Below are positions 39,170 through 48,280 of a stretch of 64,000 nt of DNA, in pieces. A program made the position numbers and the translations under genes. The stretch is from NCBI GenBank assembly GCA_963832725.1, contig CAWHVG010000005.1, positions 992,001 to 1,056,000 on the forward strand, read 5' to 3'. How positions within the stretch are numbered: the stretch's first letter is position 1; each line of letters begins with the position of its first letter. The DNA comes from JAEZBP01 sp963832725. GTDB lineage: Bacteria; Myxococcota_A; Polyangia; Polyangiales; Sandaracinaceae. Under the pieces are notes generated by a model that did not search any database, was not told the DNA's origin, and saw only the letters and a list, made by a program, of their open reading frames with translations.

Positions 39170-40311
39170 GCGCCGACCGCCCGCGCCCCGAAGACTTCCT
39201 CGACCTGGTCCGCCGCTCACGCGAAGGCCGGTTGAAGGTCTTCCTCGGTCCCGCGGCGGGCGTGGGCAAGACCTACCGAATGCTTCAGGAGGCGCGCGAG
39301 CTGACGGCGAGGGGCGTCGACATCGTCCTCGGGGTCGTCGTGACCCACGGCCGCGCGGAGACGGCGGCGCTGATGGAGGGGCTCGAAGCCGTGCCGCCGA
39401 ACGTGATCGAGTACCGCGGCATGACGCTGGAGGAGATGGATCTCGACGGCGTGCTCCGCCGCGCGCCGGAGGTCGTGGTCATCGACGAGGTCGCCCACAC
39501 CAACGCGCCGGGCAGTCGAAATCGGCGTCGCTACGAAGACGTGCTCGAGTGCCTTCGCGCCGGAATCAACGTCTTCTGCGCATTCAACGTGCAGCACCTC
39601 GAGAGCTTGAACGACATGGTGCGGCGGGCGACCGGCGTGACGGTGCGGGAGACGGTGCCGGACAGCTTCCTCGCGCGCGCCGATCAGATCGTGAACATCG
39701 ATCTGCCGGCCGAAGACCTCCTCGAGCGGCTGCACGCGGGAAAGATCTACGCGCCGGAGCGTGTGCCATGGGCGGTCGAGCACTTCTTCCGGCCTGAGAA
39801 TCTCCAGAACCTGCGCGAGCTCGCGCTGCGCGAGGTGGCCGAGGCGCTCGACCGCGAGCAGAAGAGGTCGCTCGAGCGGGAGCAGCCCGCAGCGCGCCGA
39901 GACATCGCGGGCCGGCTCATGCTCTGTTTGGCTTCGCGCTCTCCGCACGCAAAGGCGTTTCTGCGCAAGGGCTCGCGCATGGCCGGTCGTTTGAACGTGC
40001 ACTGGTTCGCGGTCTACGTGCAGACACCGCGCGAGGGGCCGCTGAAGATCGACGCCACCACCCAGCGCTACCTCGCGGACGCGCAACAGATGGCCCGCGA
40101 GCTAGGCGCGGAGGTGCATCGCGTGCAGTCGGAGGATCCCGTGGACGGCATCCTCGAGTTCGCGCGCGCCAACGGCGTCAGCGACATCCTCATCGGCGCC
40201 TCGGCCCAGCCCTGGTGGCGGCAGGCGCTCGGTCTCTCCGTGGCCGCGCGTTTGATGCAGCGCGCGGCCGGCTTCGACCTCCACATCCTCTCGCCGGACG
40301 GTGTGTCATGA
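39166..40311 (+). CDS. kdpD: short KdpD: sensor and USP domains only, no kinase
   Basis: The 381-residue product matches the cytosolic N-terminal half of KdpD: Walker A GPAAGVGKTYRML near residue 28, EVVVIDEVAHTNAPGSRN near 105, and NVFCAFNVQHLESLND. A universal-stress-protein-like domain follows (residues 240-381, VSDILIGASAQPWW). The four-helix membrane region and histidine-kinase part of full KdpD (about 900 residues) are absent; the next gene supplies a kinase. Short KdpD proteins occur in several bacteria. It probably senses cytosolic K+ or c-di-AMP and signals to the adjacent kinase. The start overlaps kdpC. Confidence 0.92.
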   Translation: MSADRPRPEDFLDLVRRSREGRLKVFLGPAAGVGKTYRMLQEARELTARGVDIVLGVVVTHGRAETAALMEGLEAVPPNVIEYRGMTLEEMDLDGVLRRAPEVVVIDEVAHTNAPGSRNRRRYEDVLECLRAGINVFCAFNVQHLESLNDMVRRATGVTVRETVPDSFLARADQIVNIDLPAEDLLERLHAGKIYAPERVPWAVEHFFRPENLQNLRELALREVAEALDREQKRSLEREQPAARRDIAGRLMLCLASRSPHAKAFLRKGSRMAGRLNVHWFAVYVQTPREGPLKIDATTQRYLADAQQMARELGAEVHRVQSEDPVDGILEFARANGVSDILIGASAQPWWRQALGLSVAARLMQRAAGFDLHILSPDGVS

Positions 40312-42110
40312 CGCTCCGACCCAAGCTCCTCTGGGCCTGCTCGCCGCTGCTGCTCGCGATGGCGCTGGTGGCGGGAGTCGCGACCGTGGCGTGCCTACGG
40401 CTCGGCAGCATGCCCGGCACCATCCTCAGCGCGAACTTCCGCACCATCGACGCCGTCTACCAGATGCGCGAGGCACTCGATCGGCTCGACCGTGAAGTGG
40501 AAGCGGAAGCGGAAGCGCCGCACGTGGACGAACGGTCGGTGAGGCGCTTCGAGGACGCGCTCGACCTGCAGGTGCACAACATCACCGAGCCGGGCGAGCA
40601 ACCGGTCACCGACTCCTTGGCCTCGGCCTGGCGGCAGTACCACCGGGTGCTGGCGCGGACGGCGGGCGCGTCGGCGAGCCGAGAGCACGCCTTGGCCGCT
40701 CCGCGCGACGCGATCCAGACCGCGCTGGGCGAGATTCTCCGCATCAACCACGCCGCCATGCTGCGCCGGACCGACGCCGCCGCCGAGGAAGGCAACGAAG
40801 CGGTCGGAACCACCCTGACCCTCTCGGTCGTGGCCCTCGTGGTCGCCCTCGGCGTCTCCGCGGTCTTGCTGCGGCGCTTGCTGTTGCCGCTGAAAGTGGT
40901 CGACCGCGGGGTGCGGCGCATCGCGGAGGGTGATTTCGACGCGCGCCTCAAGGTGCGCGGGGAAGACGAGGTCGCCACGCTAGCGCGCTCGTTCAACGAA
41001 ATGTCCGACAAGCTCGCGGCCTACCGCAACAGCTCGCTGGGCGAGGTGGTGCGCGCGCGCAGCCAGCTCGAAGCGGTCATGGACAGCCTGCCCGACGCGC
41101 TGGTCCTGTATGACCTCCACGGCGCCCCGCTCCTGGCCAATCGCGCCGCAGCCTCGCTCATCCCGCGCGGGTGGAGCGGCCGCGCCGCCGATCTTCCGGC
41201 CCCGCTCGAGCGTGCGGTCCTCGACGCGCTGAGTGCCGTGCGCGCCGACCGCGCGCCCCACGTGCCGGCCTCGGTCGACGCGGCGGTGGAGCTGCCTGGC
41301 GGCGAACGTGGCCGCTGGTGGTTGATTGCCGCCCACCCGGTCGGAGGCCTCGGAGGCAAGCTCGACGGGATCAGCGTGGCGCTGCGGGACGTCAGCCGCG
41401 CGCGCCGGGCGGCGGACTTCCGCGGCGACCTGGTGGCCGCGGCCGCCCATGAGCTGCGCACCCCGCTCACCTCCTTGCACATGGCCATCCATCTCTGCTT
41501 GGAGCAGGTGCCCGGCCCGCTCAACGACCGGCAGCTCGACCTGCTCGACGCCGCGCGCCAGGACTGCGAGCGGTTGGAAGGGCTGGTCGAAGAGCTGCTC
41601 GATCTGGCTCGGCTGGAAGCCGGCGCGGTCCGTTTGGAGGTGGAGGACCGGCGCGCGTCCGAGCTCGTTTCGGAGGCCGCGGGGCGCATCGCCGATCGCG
41701 CGCAGCAGGCGGACGTGATGCTCCGCGAGGCGCTGCCCGAGACATCACCGGAAGTGCGGGTCGACGCCGACCGCGTGCATCGCGTGTTCGACAACCTCCT
41801 CGAGAACGCCATTCGTCACGGCGGCGACGGGAACGAGATCGAGATTGGTCTGGACGAAGAGGCGGAAGAGGTTCGCTTCTGGGTGCGCGATCACGGGCCG
41901 GGGATTCCGGAAGAGCTGCGCGAGCACGTCTTCGAGAAGTTCGTTCGGGTACCCGGAACCCCGAAGCGCGGCTCGGGGCTCGGCCTCAGCATCGTTCGCG
42001 ACGTGGTGCACGCGCACGGCGGCCGCTGCGGCGTCGAGCCGGCGCCCGGTGGAGGCTCCCGCTTCTGGTTCACGCTCCCGAAGGCAAGCACTCGCTCTCA
42101 GCTGGTCTGA
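40308..42110 (+). CDS. membrane sensor histidine kinase of the kdp locus
   Basis: A 600-residue kinase. Membrane helix 1 (about residues 8-33), a periplasmic helical region, helix 2 (about 170-192), HAMP (LPLKVVDRGVRRIAEGDFDARL), a PAS-like domain (MDSLPDALVLYDLHGAPLLANRAA), HisKA with the phospho-acceptor His near residue 380 (AAAHELRTPL), and HATPase_c (N box LLENAIRHG, DHGPGIP, GSGLGLSIV). It has no KdpD sensor domain, so sensing is divided between this protein and the short KdpD encoded just upstream (four-base overlap). Its 3' end overlaps the convergent activator gene by 13 bases. Confidence 0.95.
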   Translation: MTLRPKLLWACSPLLLAMALVAGVATVACLRLGSMPGTILSANFRTIDAVYQMREALDRLDREVEAEAEAPHVDERSVRRFEDALDLQVHNITEPGEQPVTDSLASAWRQYHRVLARTAGASASREHALAAPRDAIQTALGEILRINHAAMLRRTDAAAEEGNEAVGTTLTLSVVALVVALGVSAVLLRRLLLPLKVVDRGVRRIAEGDFDARLKVRGEDEVATLARSFNEMSDKLAAYRNSSLGEVVRARSQLEAVMDSLPDALVLYDLHGAPLLANRAAASLIPRGWSGRAADLPAPLERAVLDALSAVRADRAPHVPASVDAAVELPGGERGRWWLIAAHPVGGLGGKLDGISVALRDVSRARRAADFRGDLVAAAAHELRTPLTSLHMAIHLCLEQVPGPLNDRQLDLLDAARQDCERLEGLVEELLDLARLEAGAVRLEVEDRRASELVSEAAGRIADRAQQADVMLREALPETSPEVRVDADRVHRVFDNLLENAIRHGGDGNEIEIGLDEEAEEVRFWVRDHGPGIPEELREHVFEKFVRVPGTPKRGSGLGLSIVRDVVHAHGGRCGVEPAPGGGSRFWFTLPKASTRSQLV

Positions 42111-43441
42111 TGACGCTTTCGCTTGCGCCACAGCGTGGAGGGGTCGATGCCGAGCAGGCGCGCAGCCTCCTCTTGGGTCGCGGTGCGAGCCACCACGCGC
42201 TCGATGTGCTCGCGCGTCAGCTCCTCGATCGTGAAGTCCCCGCCCACCGCCGGCACCCGCCGCACGCGGGCCACGATGCGCGCCGAGAAGCTCTCGGGGC
42301 CGAGCATGCGGCCGCGACCGAGGACCAGCGCGCGCTCCATCTCGTTGCGGAGCTCGCGCACGTTGCCAGGCCAGGGGTGGGCGGCGAGGGCGGCCTCGGC
42401 TTCGGGGCTCAGCTCCGGCGCGCGCTTGCCCGCGCTGCGCGCGAAGAACGCCAAGAAATGTCGCGCGAGTGGGAGGACGTCCTCGGGACGGTCGCGGAGC
42501 GGGGGCACCGTGACCTCCACCACGTTGAGGCGGTAGAGAAGATCGAGCCGGAAGCGTCCCGCCGCGACGTCCTCTTCCAGGTCGCGGTTCGTTGCCGCCA
42601 CCAAGCGAACATCCGCGCGGCGCGTTCGGCTCTCTCCGACGCGTTCGAACTCCCGGTCCTGTGCGAAGCGCAGCAGCTTGGCCTGCAACGCAGGAGAGAC
42701 CTCGCCCACTTCGTCGAGGAAGAGCGTGCCACCGTGCGCCTGCTCGACGACCCCCGCGCGATCCCTGACGGCGCCGGTGAATGCACCGCGCACATGACCG
42801 AAGAGCTCGGCGGTGAGCAGCTCATCGGTCAGCGTTGGGCAGCTCACCGTCACAAAGCGTGCGCTAGCGCGAACGCTCTTCTCGTGGAGGAAGCGGGCCA
42901 AGACGCCCTTGCCAGTCCCGCTCTCGCCCCGAAGGAGGACCGAGGCGTCCGAGTCGGCCGCGCGCGCCAGCGTGTCCAAAACCTCCTGCATCGCCGAGGA
43001 GCCGCTGGCCAGCAAGAGGTCCGGCAGCTCGCTACCCACCCGCAGCTCGAGGTCCTGGACCCGCCGGGTCAGCCGGCGGCGCTCGGCCAGCGTGTCCATC
43101 ACGTGCCGGATCTGCGCCGGCGTGAAGGGCTTGGGGAGGTAGTCGAACGCGCCTCGCTTCACCGCCTCGACGGCGGTCGGGTAGCTGGCGAAAGCCGTCA
43201 TGACCACCACCTCCGCCAGCGGAGCCTCGTGGAGGATGCGCGGCAGCACGTTCAGCCCGTCTTCGCCGCCGAGCCGGAGGTCCAAGAAGGCGACCTCCGG
43301 CAGGAAGCTTCCGGCCAGCGATACGGCCTCGGCAGCATCGCCTGCCTCACGGACCTCGCACCCGAGCGCGCCGACGCACGCCGCCAACGTGCGCCGGATG
43401 TTCGGTTCGTCGTCGACGACCAAGACCCGCTGAAGCGCCAT
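42098..43441 (-). CDS. NtrC-family sigma-54-dependent response regulator, probable activator of kdp and the porin operon
   Basis: A 447-residue three-domain regulator. The receiver is residues 1-120 (VVDDEPN, LDLRLGGED, KPF). The AAA+ sigma-54 domain spans about 145-375, with Walker A RGESGTGKG, the sigma-54 contact loop GAFTGA, Walker B GGTLFLDEVGE and the arginine-finger region. A Fis-type helix-turn-helix closes it (TQEEAARLLGIDPSTLWRKRKRH). It is convergent with the kinase gene and divergent from kup. No OmpR-type KdpE is present, and both operons near 34.4 kb have sigma-54 promoters, so this protein is the obvious candidate regulator. That link is inference. Confidence 0.95.
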   Translation of the reverse strand: MALQRVLVVDDEPNIRRTLAACVGALGCEVREAGDAAEAVSLAGSFLPEVAFLDLRLGGEDGLNVLPRILHEAPLAEVVVMTAFASYPTAVEAVKRGAFDYLPKPFTPAQIRHVMDTLAERRRLTRRVQDLELRVGSELPDLLLASGSSAMQEVLDTLARAADSDASVLLRGESGTGKGVLARFLHEKSVRASARFVTVSCPTLTDELLTAELFGHVRGAFTGAVRDRAGVVEQAHGGTLFLDEVGEVSPALQAKLLRFAQDREFERVGESRTRRADVRLVAATNRDLEEDVAAGRFRLDLLYRLNVVEVTVPPLRDRPEDVLPLARHFLAFFARSAGKRAPELSPEAEAALAAHPWPGNVRELRNEMERALVLGRGRMLGPESFSARIVARVRRVPAVGGDFTIEELTREHIERVVARTATQEEAARLLGIDPSTLWRKRKRHQTS

Positions 43442-43527
43442 GCCGGCAGTCTGTCACCAACCACCGCGTTGACCAGCGTTCGGTGCGAAGCGCGCGGGCG
43501 CTCGTTCATCTCGCACGGAGGACCCTC

Positions 43528-45423
43528 TTGACCGATCAGCACCACGCCACCGTCGGACAGCCCAGCGGGCGCTATCTAGCCGTTCTCAGCCTGACCGCGC
43601 TGGGGGTCGTCTATGGCGACATCGGCACCAGCCCGCTCTACGCGGTGCGGGAATGCTTCGTCGGCGAGCACGGCATGGCGATCCGCCCCGTCAACGTGCT
43701 CGGTGTGCTCTCGCTCATCGTCTGGTCGCTCTTGGGCGTCATCTCGCTGAAGTACCTCGCCTACGTCATGCGCGCAGACAACCGAGGTGAAGGAGGCATC
43801 CTGGCTTTGATGGCGCTCGCCCTGGACCCGCGGCAGCCGGTCCGCCGGCAGTGGCTCGTGTTCATCCTCGGTCTGTTCGGCGCGGCCCTCCTCTACGGCG
43901 ACGGAGCGATCACGCCGGCGATCTCCGTGCTCAGCGCGGTGGAGGGAGTTCAGGTGGCCGCGCCCGCGCTGGGACCCTTCGTGGTGCCGATCACCATCGT
44001 GATCCTGGTGCTCCTGTTCTCGGTCCAGCGCCGCGGCACGGCGGGCGTAGGCCTGGTCTTCGGCCCCATCACCCTCGTGTGGTTCGCCGTCCTGATCGCG
44101 CTCGGCGTGTATCAAATCGCCGAGAACCCAGGGATCCTCCGAGCGCTCTCGCCCGCGTACGCCGTGGACTACTTCGGGCAGCACGGCATCGCCGGCTTGG
44201 CCGTACTGGGGTCCGTCTTCCTGGTCGTCACGGGAGGTGAGGCGCTCTACGCGGACATGGGCCACTTCGGTCCGCGGCCCATCCGACTCGCATGGTTCGC
44301 GATCGTCCTTCCGGCGCTCGTCATCAACTATTTCGGGCAGGGAGCGCTGATCCTCCGCGATCCCTCGGCCGCGGAGGCGCCGCTCTTCCGAATGGCTCCC
44401 GGTTGGGCGGTGATCCCCCTGGTCTTGCTCTCCACCGCGGCGACCGTGATCGCCTCGCAGGCGGTCATCTCGGGCACCTACAGCCTGACCCGGCAAGCGA
44501 TCCAGCTCGGCTACGCGCCGCGGCTGGAGGTCGCACACACCTCGGCGCGGGAAGAGGGACAGATCTATCTGCCCACCGTCAACTGGGCGCTGTTGGTGGC
44601 CACCATCGTCCTGGTGATCGGCTTCGGCTCGTCCACCAACTTGGCCTCCGCCTACGGCATCGCGGTCACCACCACCATGGTCATCACCACGGTCCTGGCG
44701 CACGTTGTCGCACGGCGCGTGTGGGGCTGGAGCCTCCTCGCCGCGCTGCCGTTGACGGCCTGCCTCTTGGTCGTGGACCTAGCCTTTTTCGGCGCCAACG
44801 TGCTCAAGATCGCCGACGGCGGCTGGGTCCCGCTGGCGATGGCAATGGCCGTCTTCCTGGCCATGAGCACCTGGAAGCGCGGCCGCGAGATCCTGTCGGC
44901 ACGCCTGGCGGAGCGCACCATCCCCTGGGACCAGTTCGACGCGTTCCTGATCTCCTCCGCACCCGCCCGGGTGCCGGGAACGGCCGTCTACATGGCGGGC
45001 CGGCCAGACCTCGTGCCCCCGGCGCTCATCCAGAACGTCCGGCACAACCGCTCGCTCCACGAACGGGTGATCTTCCTCTCGCTCATCTTTACGCAGCAGG
45101 CGCGCGTGCCGGCGCACGAGAAGCTCCGTTTGGACGATCTCGGCGACGGATTCTTGCGCATCGAGGGCTCCTACGGGTTCGTAGAGAGTCCAGACGTCCC
45201 GAAACTGTTAGCGCTCACGAAGACCGACGGAGTCGACATCGACATCGACACGACCACGTTCGTCATGGGCCGCGAGACTTTGGTCGCGACCACCCGACCG
45301 GGCATGGCGCTCTGGCGCGAAGTCTTGTTCGCATTCATGAGCCGCAACGCGCGTCGCGCCGCGTCGTTCTTCCGGATCCCGAGCGAGCGAGTGCTCGAGA
45401 TCGGATCGCAGATCGAGTTGTGA
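43528..45423 (+). CDS. kup: Kup-family K+ uptake protein
   Basis: A proton-coupled K+ importer of about 630 residues. It opens with SLTALGVVYGDIGTSPLYA and ADNRGEGGILALMALA, has about 12 membrane helices (ALLYGDGAITPAISVLSAVEG, GGEALYADMGHFG, LPTVNW) and ends in a cytosolic C-terminal domain. I choose the TTG at 43528 because GGAGG lies six bases upstream and the residues before it are unlike the family; the frame is open from 43483. It lies divergent to the activator gene with an 86-bp gap and adds low-affinity uptake beside Kdp. Confidence 0.95.
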   Translation: MTDQHHATVGQPSGRYLAVLSLTALGVVYGDIGTSPLYAVRECFVGEHGMAIRPVNVLGVLSLIVWSLLGVISLKYLAYVMRADNRGEGGILALMALALDPRQPVRRQWLVFILGLFGAALLYGDGAITPAISVLSAVEGVQVAAPALGPFVVPITIVILVLLFSVQRRGTAGVGLVFGPITLVWFAVLIALGVYQIAENPGILRALSPAYAVDYFGQHGIAGLAVLGSVFLVVTGGEALYADMGHFGPRPIRLAWFAIVLPALVINYFGQGALILRDPSAAEAPLFRMAPGWAVIPLVLLSTAATVIASQAVISGTYSLTRQAIQLGYAPRLEVAHTSAREEGQIYLPTVNWALLVATIVLVIGFGSSTNLASAYGIAVTTTMVITTVLAHVVARRVWGWSLLAALPLTACLLVVDLAFFGANVLKIADGGWVPLAMAMAVFLAMSTWKRGREILSARLAERTIPWDQFDAFLISSAPARVPGTAVYMAGRPDLVPPALIQNVRHNRSLHERVIFLSLIFTQQARVPAHEKLRLDDLGDGFLRIEGSYGFVESPDVPKLLALTKTDGVDIDIDTTTFVMGRETLVATTRPGMALWREVLFAFMSRNARRAASFFRIPSERVLEIGSQIEL

Positions 45424-45472
45424 GACCCGACCCTCGACCTCGCTACGCTACCGCCTGAACAGCGCCTCACTC

Positions 45473-46210
45473 ATGCACCGAACCACGAAGACCCTACTCA
45501 CGTGGCTCTTGGCTGTCGGCGCCCTGGTCGGCTCGGTCACCGCGATGTTCTGGCAACCGAGTGGGAGTCTCCGTCGAGGTACCTTGCTGGCGTTCGTAAT
45601 CGGGCTCTTGGCCCTCGGCGCCATCGTCCTCGTGGACCAGGCGATCCGGGCCGCCTACCGAGGGAAGCTCATCGTCGCGCTCCTCTCGCGCTGGCTGAAC
45701 GGTCGGTCCGAGCGTCTGGAGCGCGCGCTGCGCGAGGGAACCTGCTTCCGAACTCCCGTGCTGCGCGATCCCGGAAGCCGAACCGATCTCGACCGGCGCG
45801 TCCCGGACGGCGTGGTCTCGCCCGACCTCGCGGTCGTCCGAGCGCAGACGCACAACGAAGACCAGGTAGTCGTGAGCACCATGAGCGTGTTCGCGCCTCG
45901 GGGCGGTGACGTCGACTGTCAGCGCCTGGAATCCGAGTTCGTGAGACTGAGCGAGAAGACCTTCATCGCGGGACCTGTCGCGCACCAATACGTCGTCGTC
46001 GGCAGTGGCGAATGCGAGCGTATCCTCGCGCTCTCCTTCGATTCCGTATACGTGTGCCGTTCGATCGACGCCGCGAGCTTCTTCATCGTCCGAGATCACC
46101 ACGGAGTTCCGATCATCACCGCTCACGACGGAGAGCTCGAGGCGAGGCGCCAAGTCGCGTTCGAACTCGGACTCTCCTTCGAGCGCCGACCGTTGTGGCC
46201 GTCTACATAG
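45473..46210 (+). CDS. membrane protein of unknown function downstream of kup
   Basis: A 245-residue protein with two N-terminal hydrophobic helices (about residues 8-28 and 36-58) followed by a soluble domain of about 180 residues with VVSTMSVFAPRGGDVDC and YVVVGSGECERILALSFDSVYVC. I do not recognise a family. It is on the kup strand, 49 bases after its stop, so it may share the transcript. Codon use looks native. Confidence 0.65.
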   Translation: MHRTTKTLLTWLLAVGALVGSVTAMFWQPSGSLRRGTLLAFVIGLLALGAIVLVDQAIRAAYRGKLIVALLSRWLNGRSERLERALREGTCFRTPVLRDPGSRTDLDRRVPDGVVSPDLAVVRAQTHNEDQVVVSTMSVFAPRGGDVDCQRLESEFVRLSEKTFIAGPVAHQYVVVGSGECERILALSFDSVYVCRSIDAASFFIVRDHHGVPIITAHDGELEARRQVAFELGLSFERRPLWPST

Positions 46211-46214
46211 AGGT

Positions 46215-46285
46215 GATTCGGCGGAGTGTTGCGCGGCGACCTCGATCTCGGCTCCTGCCTCGGGTCGGACGCGAAGGCGTCGACC
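46215..46285 (-). pseudogene. ParE/RelE-type toxin N-terminal scrap
   Basis: About 20 codons read RLRVRPEAGAEIEVAAQHSA, the usual opening of plasmid-stabilisation toxins (R..PEA..EI..A). The rest of the gene is gone. It follows an antitoxin-like remnant on the same strand. Confidence 0.4.
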
Positions 46286-46299
46286 CGTCACTCCGCGCC

Positions 46300-46522
46300 C
46301 TGACCTCCGACCACTCGGGCGCCGCAGCGCCACGCGCGGCGGTGGCCTGCTGACGACGCTCCAACTCGGCGAGCCACCCTTCGTCCCAGCCGGCGTCGGT
46401 GGGACCGTCGAGGTCGCGAGCACTTCGATCTTCACCCGTTCCTCGTCGGGTAGCGAGAGGACCTCGTCGAGGGTCTTGCGGGCGGTGTTGGTCGTCGCCG
46501 TGATCGTAGCCTCGGCCGGCAT
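46300..46522 (-). pseudogene. addiction-module antitoxin remnant (frameshifted)
   Basis: From the ATG at 46522 the frame reads NTARKTLDEVLSLPDEERVKIEVLAT, matching the short helical antitoxins of the 'putative addiction module component' family (L...LSLPEE.R..L...L). The frame is lost near 46395 and resumes as DAGWDEGWLAELERR and AAPEWSEVRAR, the family ending. Together with the toxin scrap it is a dead toxin-antitoxin pair. The 46523-46710 stretch shows nothing. Confidence 0.5.
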
Positions 46523-46710
46523 CGGGTCACCCGTTGCGCGGGGTCTCGCCTCCCCGGCCCCCGCCCCCCCGCCCCCCGTCCCCACCTGCGGGGACGGAAC
46601 ACCGCTGCCGCGACCGTCGGATTCGAAGGCTACGCCCGGAGCAGGTCCGTCGCGCTGGGGCCGCGTGAGGTCCCCGTTTCCGAGCCTTTCGCGTCCGGCC
46701 GCCGACTGCC

Positions 46711-48130
46711 ATGATCGGCCCGATGAACGCGAACCGCGCTCTCACTCTCGTGCTCGTGCTCGCCCTCGCGCCTGGCTGCTCATCCCATCCAACGCTGGAC
46801 GGAGGCGAGCCGCTTGGGATGGCGGGGCCGACGGAAGCACGGCCGATGGCGGCGCCCAGGTCGAGATCGACGCGGGCGTCGACGCGGACGTACCGACCGA
46901 CGCGGGCAACCAGGCGGCCGAGCCTTGCACGACGCCGGGCGCGCTGGAGCACCTCCCGTGCGGTCGCTGCGGCACCATCGACCGCTTCTGCACTGGAGCC
47001 CTCACGTGGGCGTACGCCACCTGCATGGGGCGAGCACGGCGTCTGCTCGGCGGGCGACACGTCCGTCGGCCCCTGCGGACGCTGCGGTCAGCAGACATTG
47101 TTCTGCGCGGACACGTGCGAGTGGATACCGCTCGGCTCGTGCGTCGGGGAGATGGGCACGTGTGCGCCCGGCTCCACGATGCGTGTGACCGCGGGCTGCC
47201 CCGTCGCGCCTCCAGACGTGCGACGCGACGTGCGCCTACACGGACGGAACCTGCCAGACGATCGACTGCACGCTCGGCGAGACCACGACCGCGAGCTGCG
47301 GCATGTGCGGGACGATGACGCGTTCGTGCGACGACACGGAGCACTGGGTCGATGGCGCCTGCGAGGGCGAGGACGAGTGCATGACCGGCGCCGCGATGAC
47401 GACCTCGTGCGGCGTGTGCGGCACGCAAGAGAACACCTGTGACGAGGCCTGCCACTGGCAGCCGACCGGGACGTGTGCGGGCGCCGTCACCTGCGACCCG
47501 CGTCCGAGCTCGACGTGTGTCGACACGATGACGCTGCGCACCTTCGGCGCGGCCGCCTGCATGAGCGGCGCGTGCGACTACCCGGCGACCGATAGCACCT
47601 GCATCGCCGGTTGCAGCGAGGGCGCCTGCATCAGTGGCGCGACTCTCCTCGACGGGCTCGGCGGCGACACCGGCTACGGCCCGGACACGATCGGCGCGAG
47701 CGACGACGGCTCGTCGGCCGCGATCGACCTCACGCCGCTCGCCCCGACCGGGTTCCAGTACTACGGCGCCGACTACACGGTGGTGTTCGTGAACACCAAC
47801 GGCAACCTCTCGTTCGGCGCAATCAACGGCTCATACACGCCGGTCATCCCCGGCGACGTGCCGCTCATCGCGGGTCTGTGGGCCGACGTCGACACGACCG
47901 GTGGGGGCCAACCCGCACACAACGACGTCCTGTGGTTCACCGACGCGACGCGCTTGATCGCGACCTGGCACCTCGTGGGCCACTACCCGCACGCCAACGA
48001 TCTCGAGAACAGCTTCCAGATCGTGCTCACCGCGCGGCCGGACCGCGCGGCGGGCGATTTCGACGTGGAGCTCCGCTACGGGCAGTGCCAGTGGCACGGC
48101 ACCACGACCAGCGGCCCGGCGGCAGCGAGG
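46711..48130 (+). pseudogene. Cys-rich lipoprotein with C-terminal NIDO-like domain, broken by several frameshifts
   Basis: The signal peptide and lipobox (LVLVLALAPGC) are intact. The frame then shifts after the SSHPTLDGG stretch, after GRCGTIDRFC, and after CAPGS. In each correct frame repeated Cys pairs appear (CGRCG...FC, CGMCGTMTRSC, CGVCGTQENTC). The last frame runs through AACMSGACDYPATD and ends in a beta-rich NIDO-like domain (YYGADYTVVFVNTNGNLSFG, LIAGLWADVDTTGGG, NSFQIVL). It loses sense after FDVELRYGQCQW near 48110. Intact it would be a surface lipoprotein of about 470 residues. At least three single-base indels are needed. Confidence 0.55.
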
Positions 48131-48280
48131 CGCGTCCCGCGGGCCCCCGACCACCCGTCGATCCGCATGGCGGGTAGTCCGCATGAACGACCTTCGGGAG
48201 GTTGACATGAGTTGTGTTCTGCGAACATCCGCCCGAGCTCGAGGCCTCTCCGCCGCTCTGTCTGAGCTCGCCGAAGGAGC

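Noticed and set aside
39166..42110. A full-length KdpD broken by a frameshift
   Set aside because: The two genes overlap by the usual ATGA. The first ends with a complete USP domain and the second has its own two helices and HAMP, unlike KdpD's membrane region.
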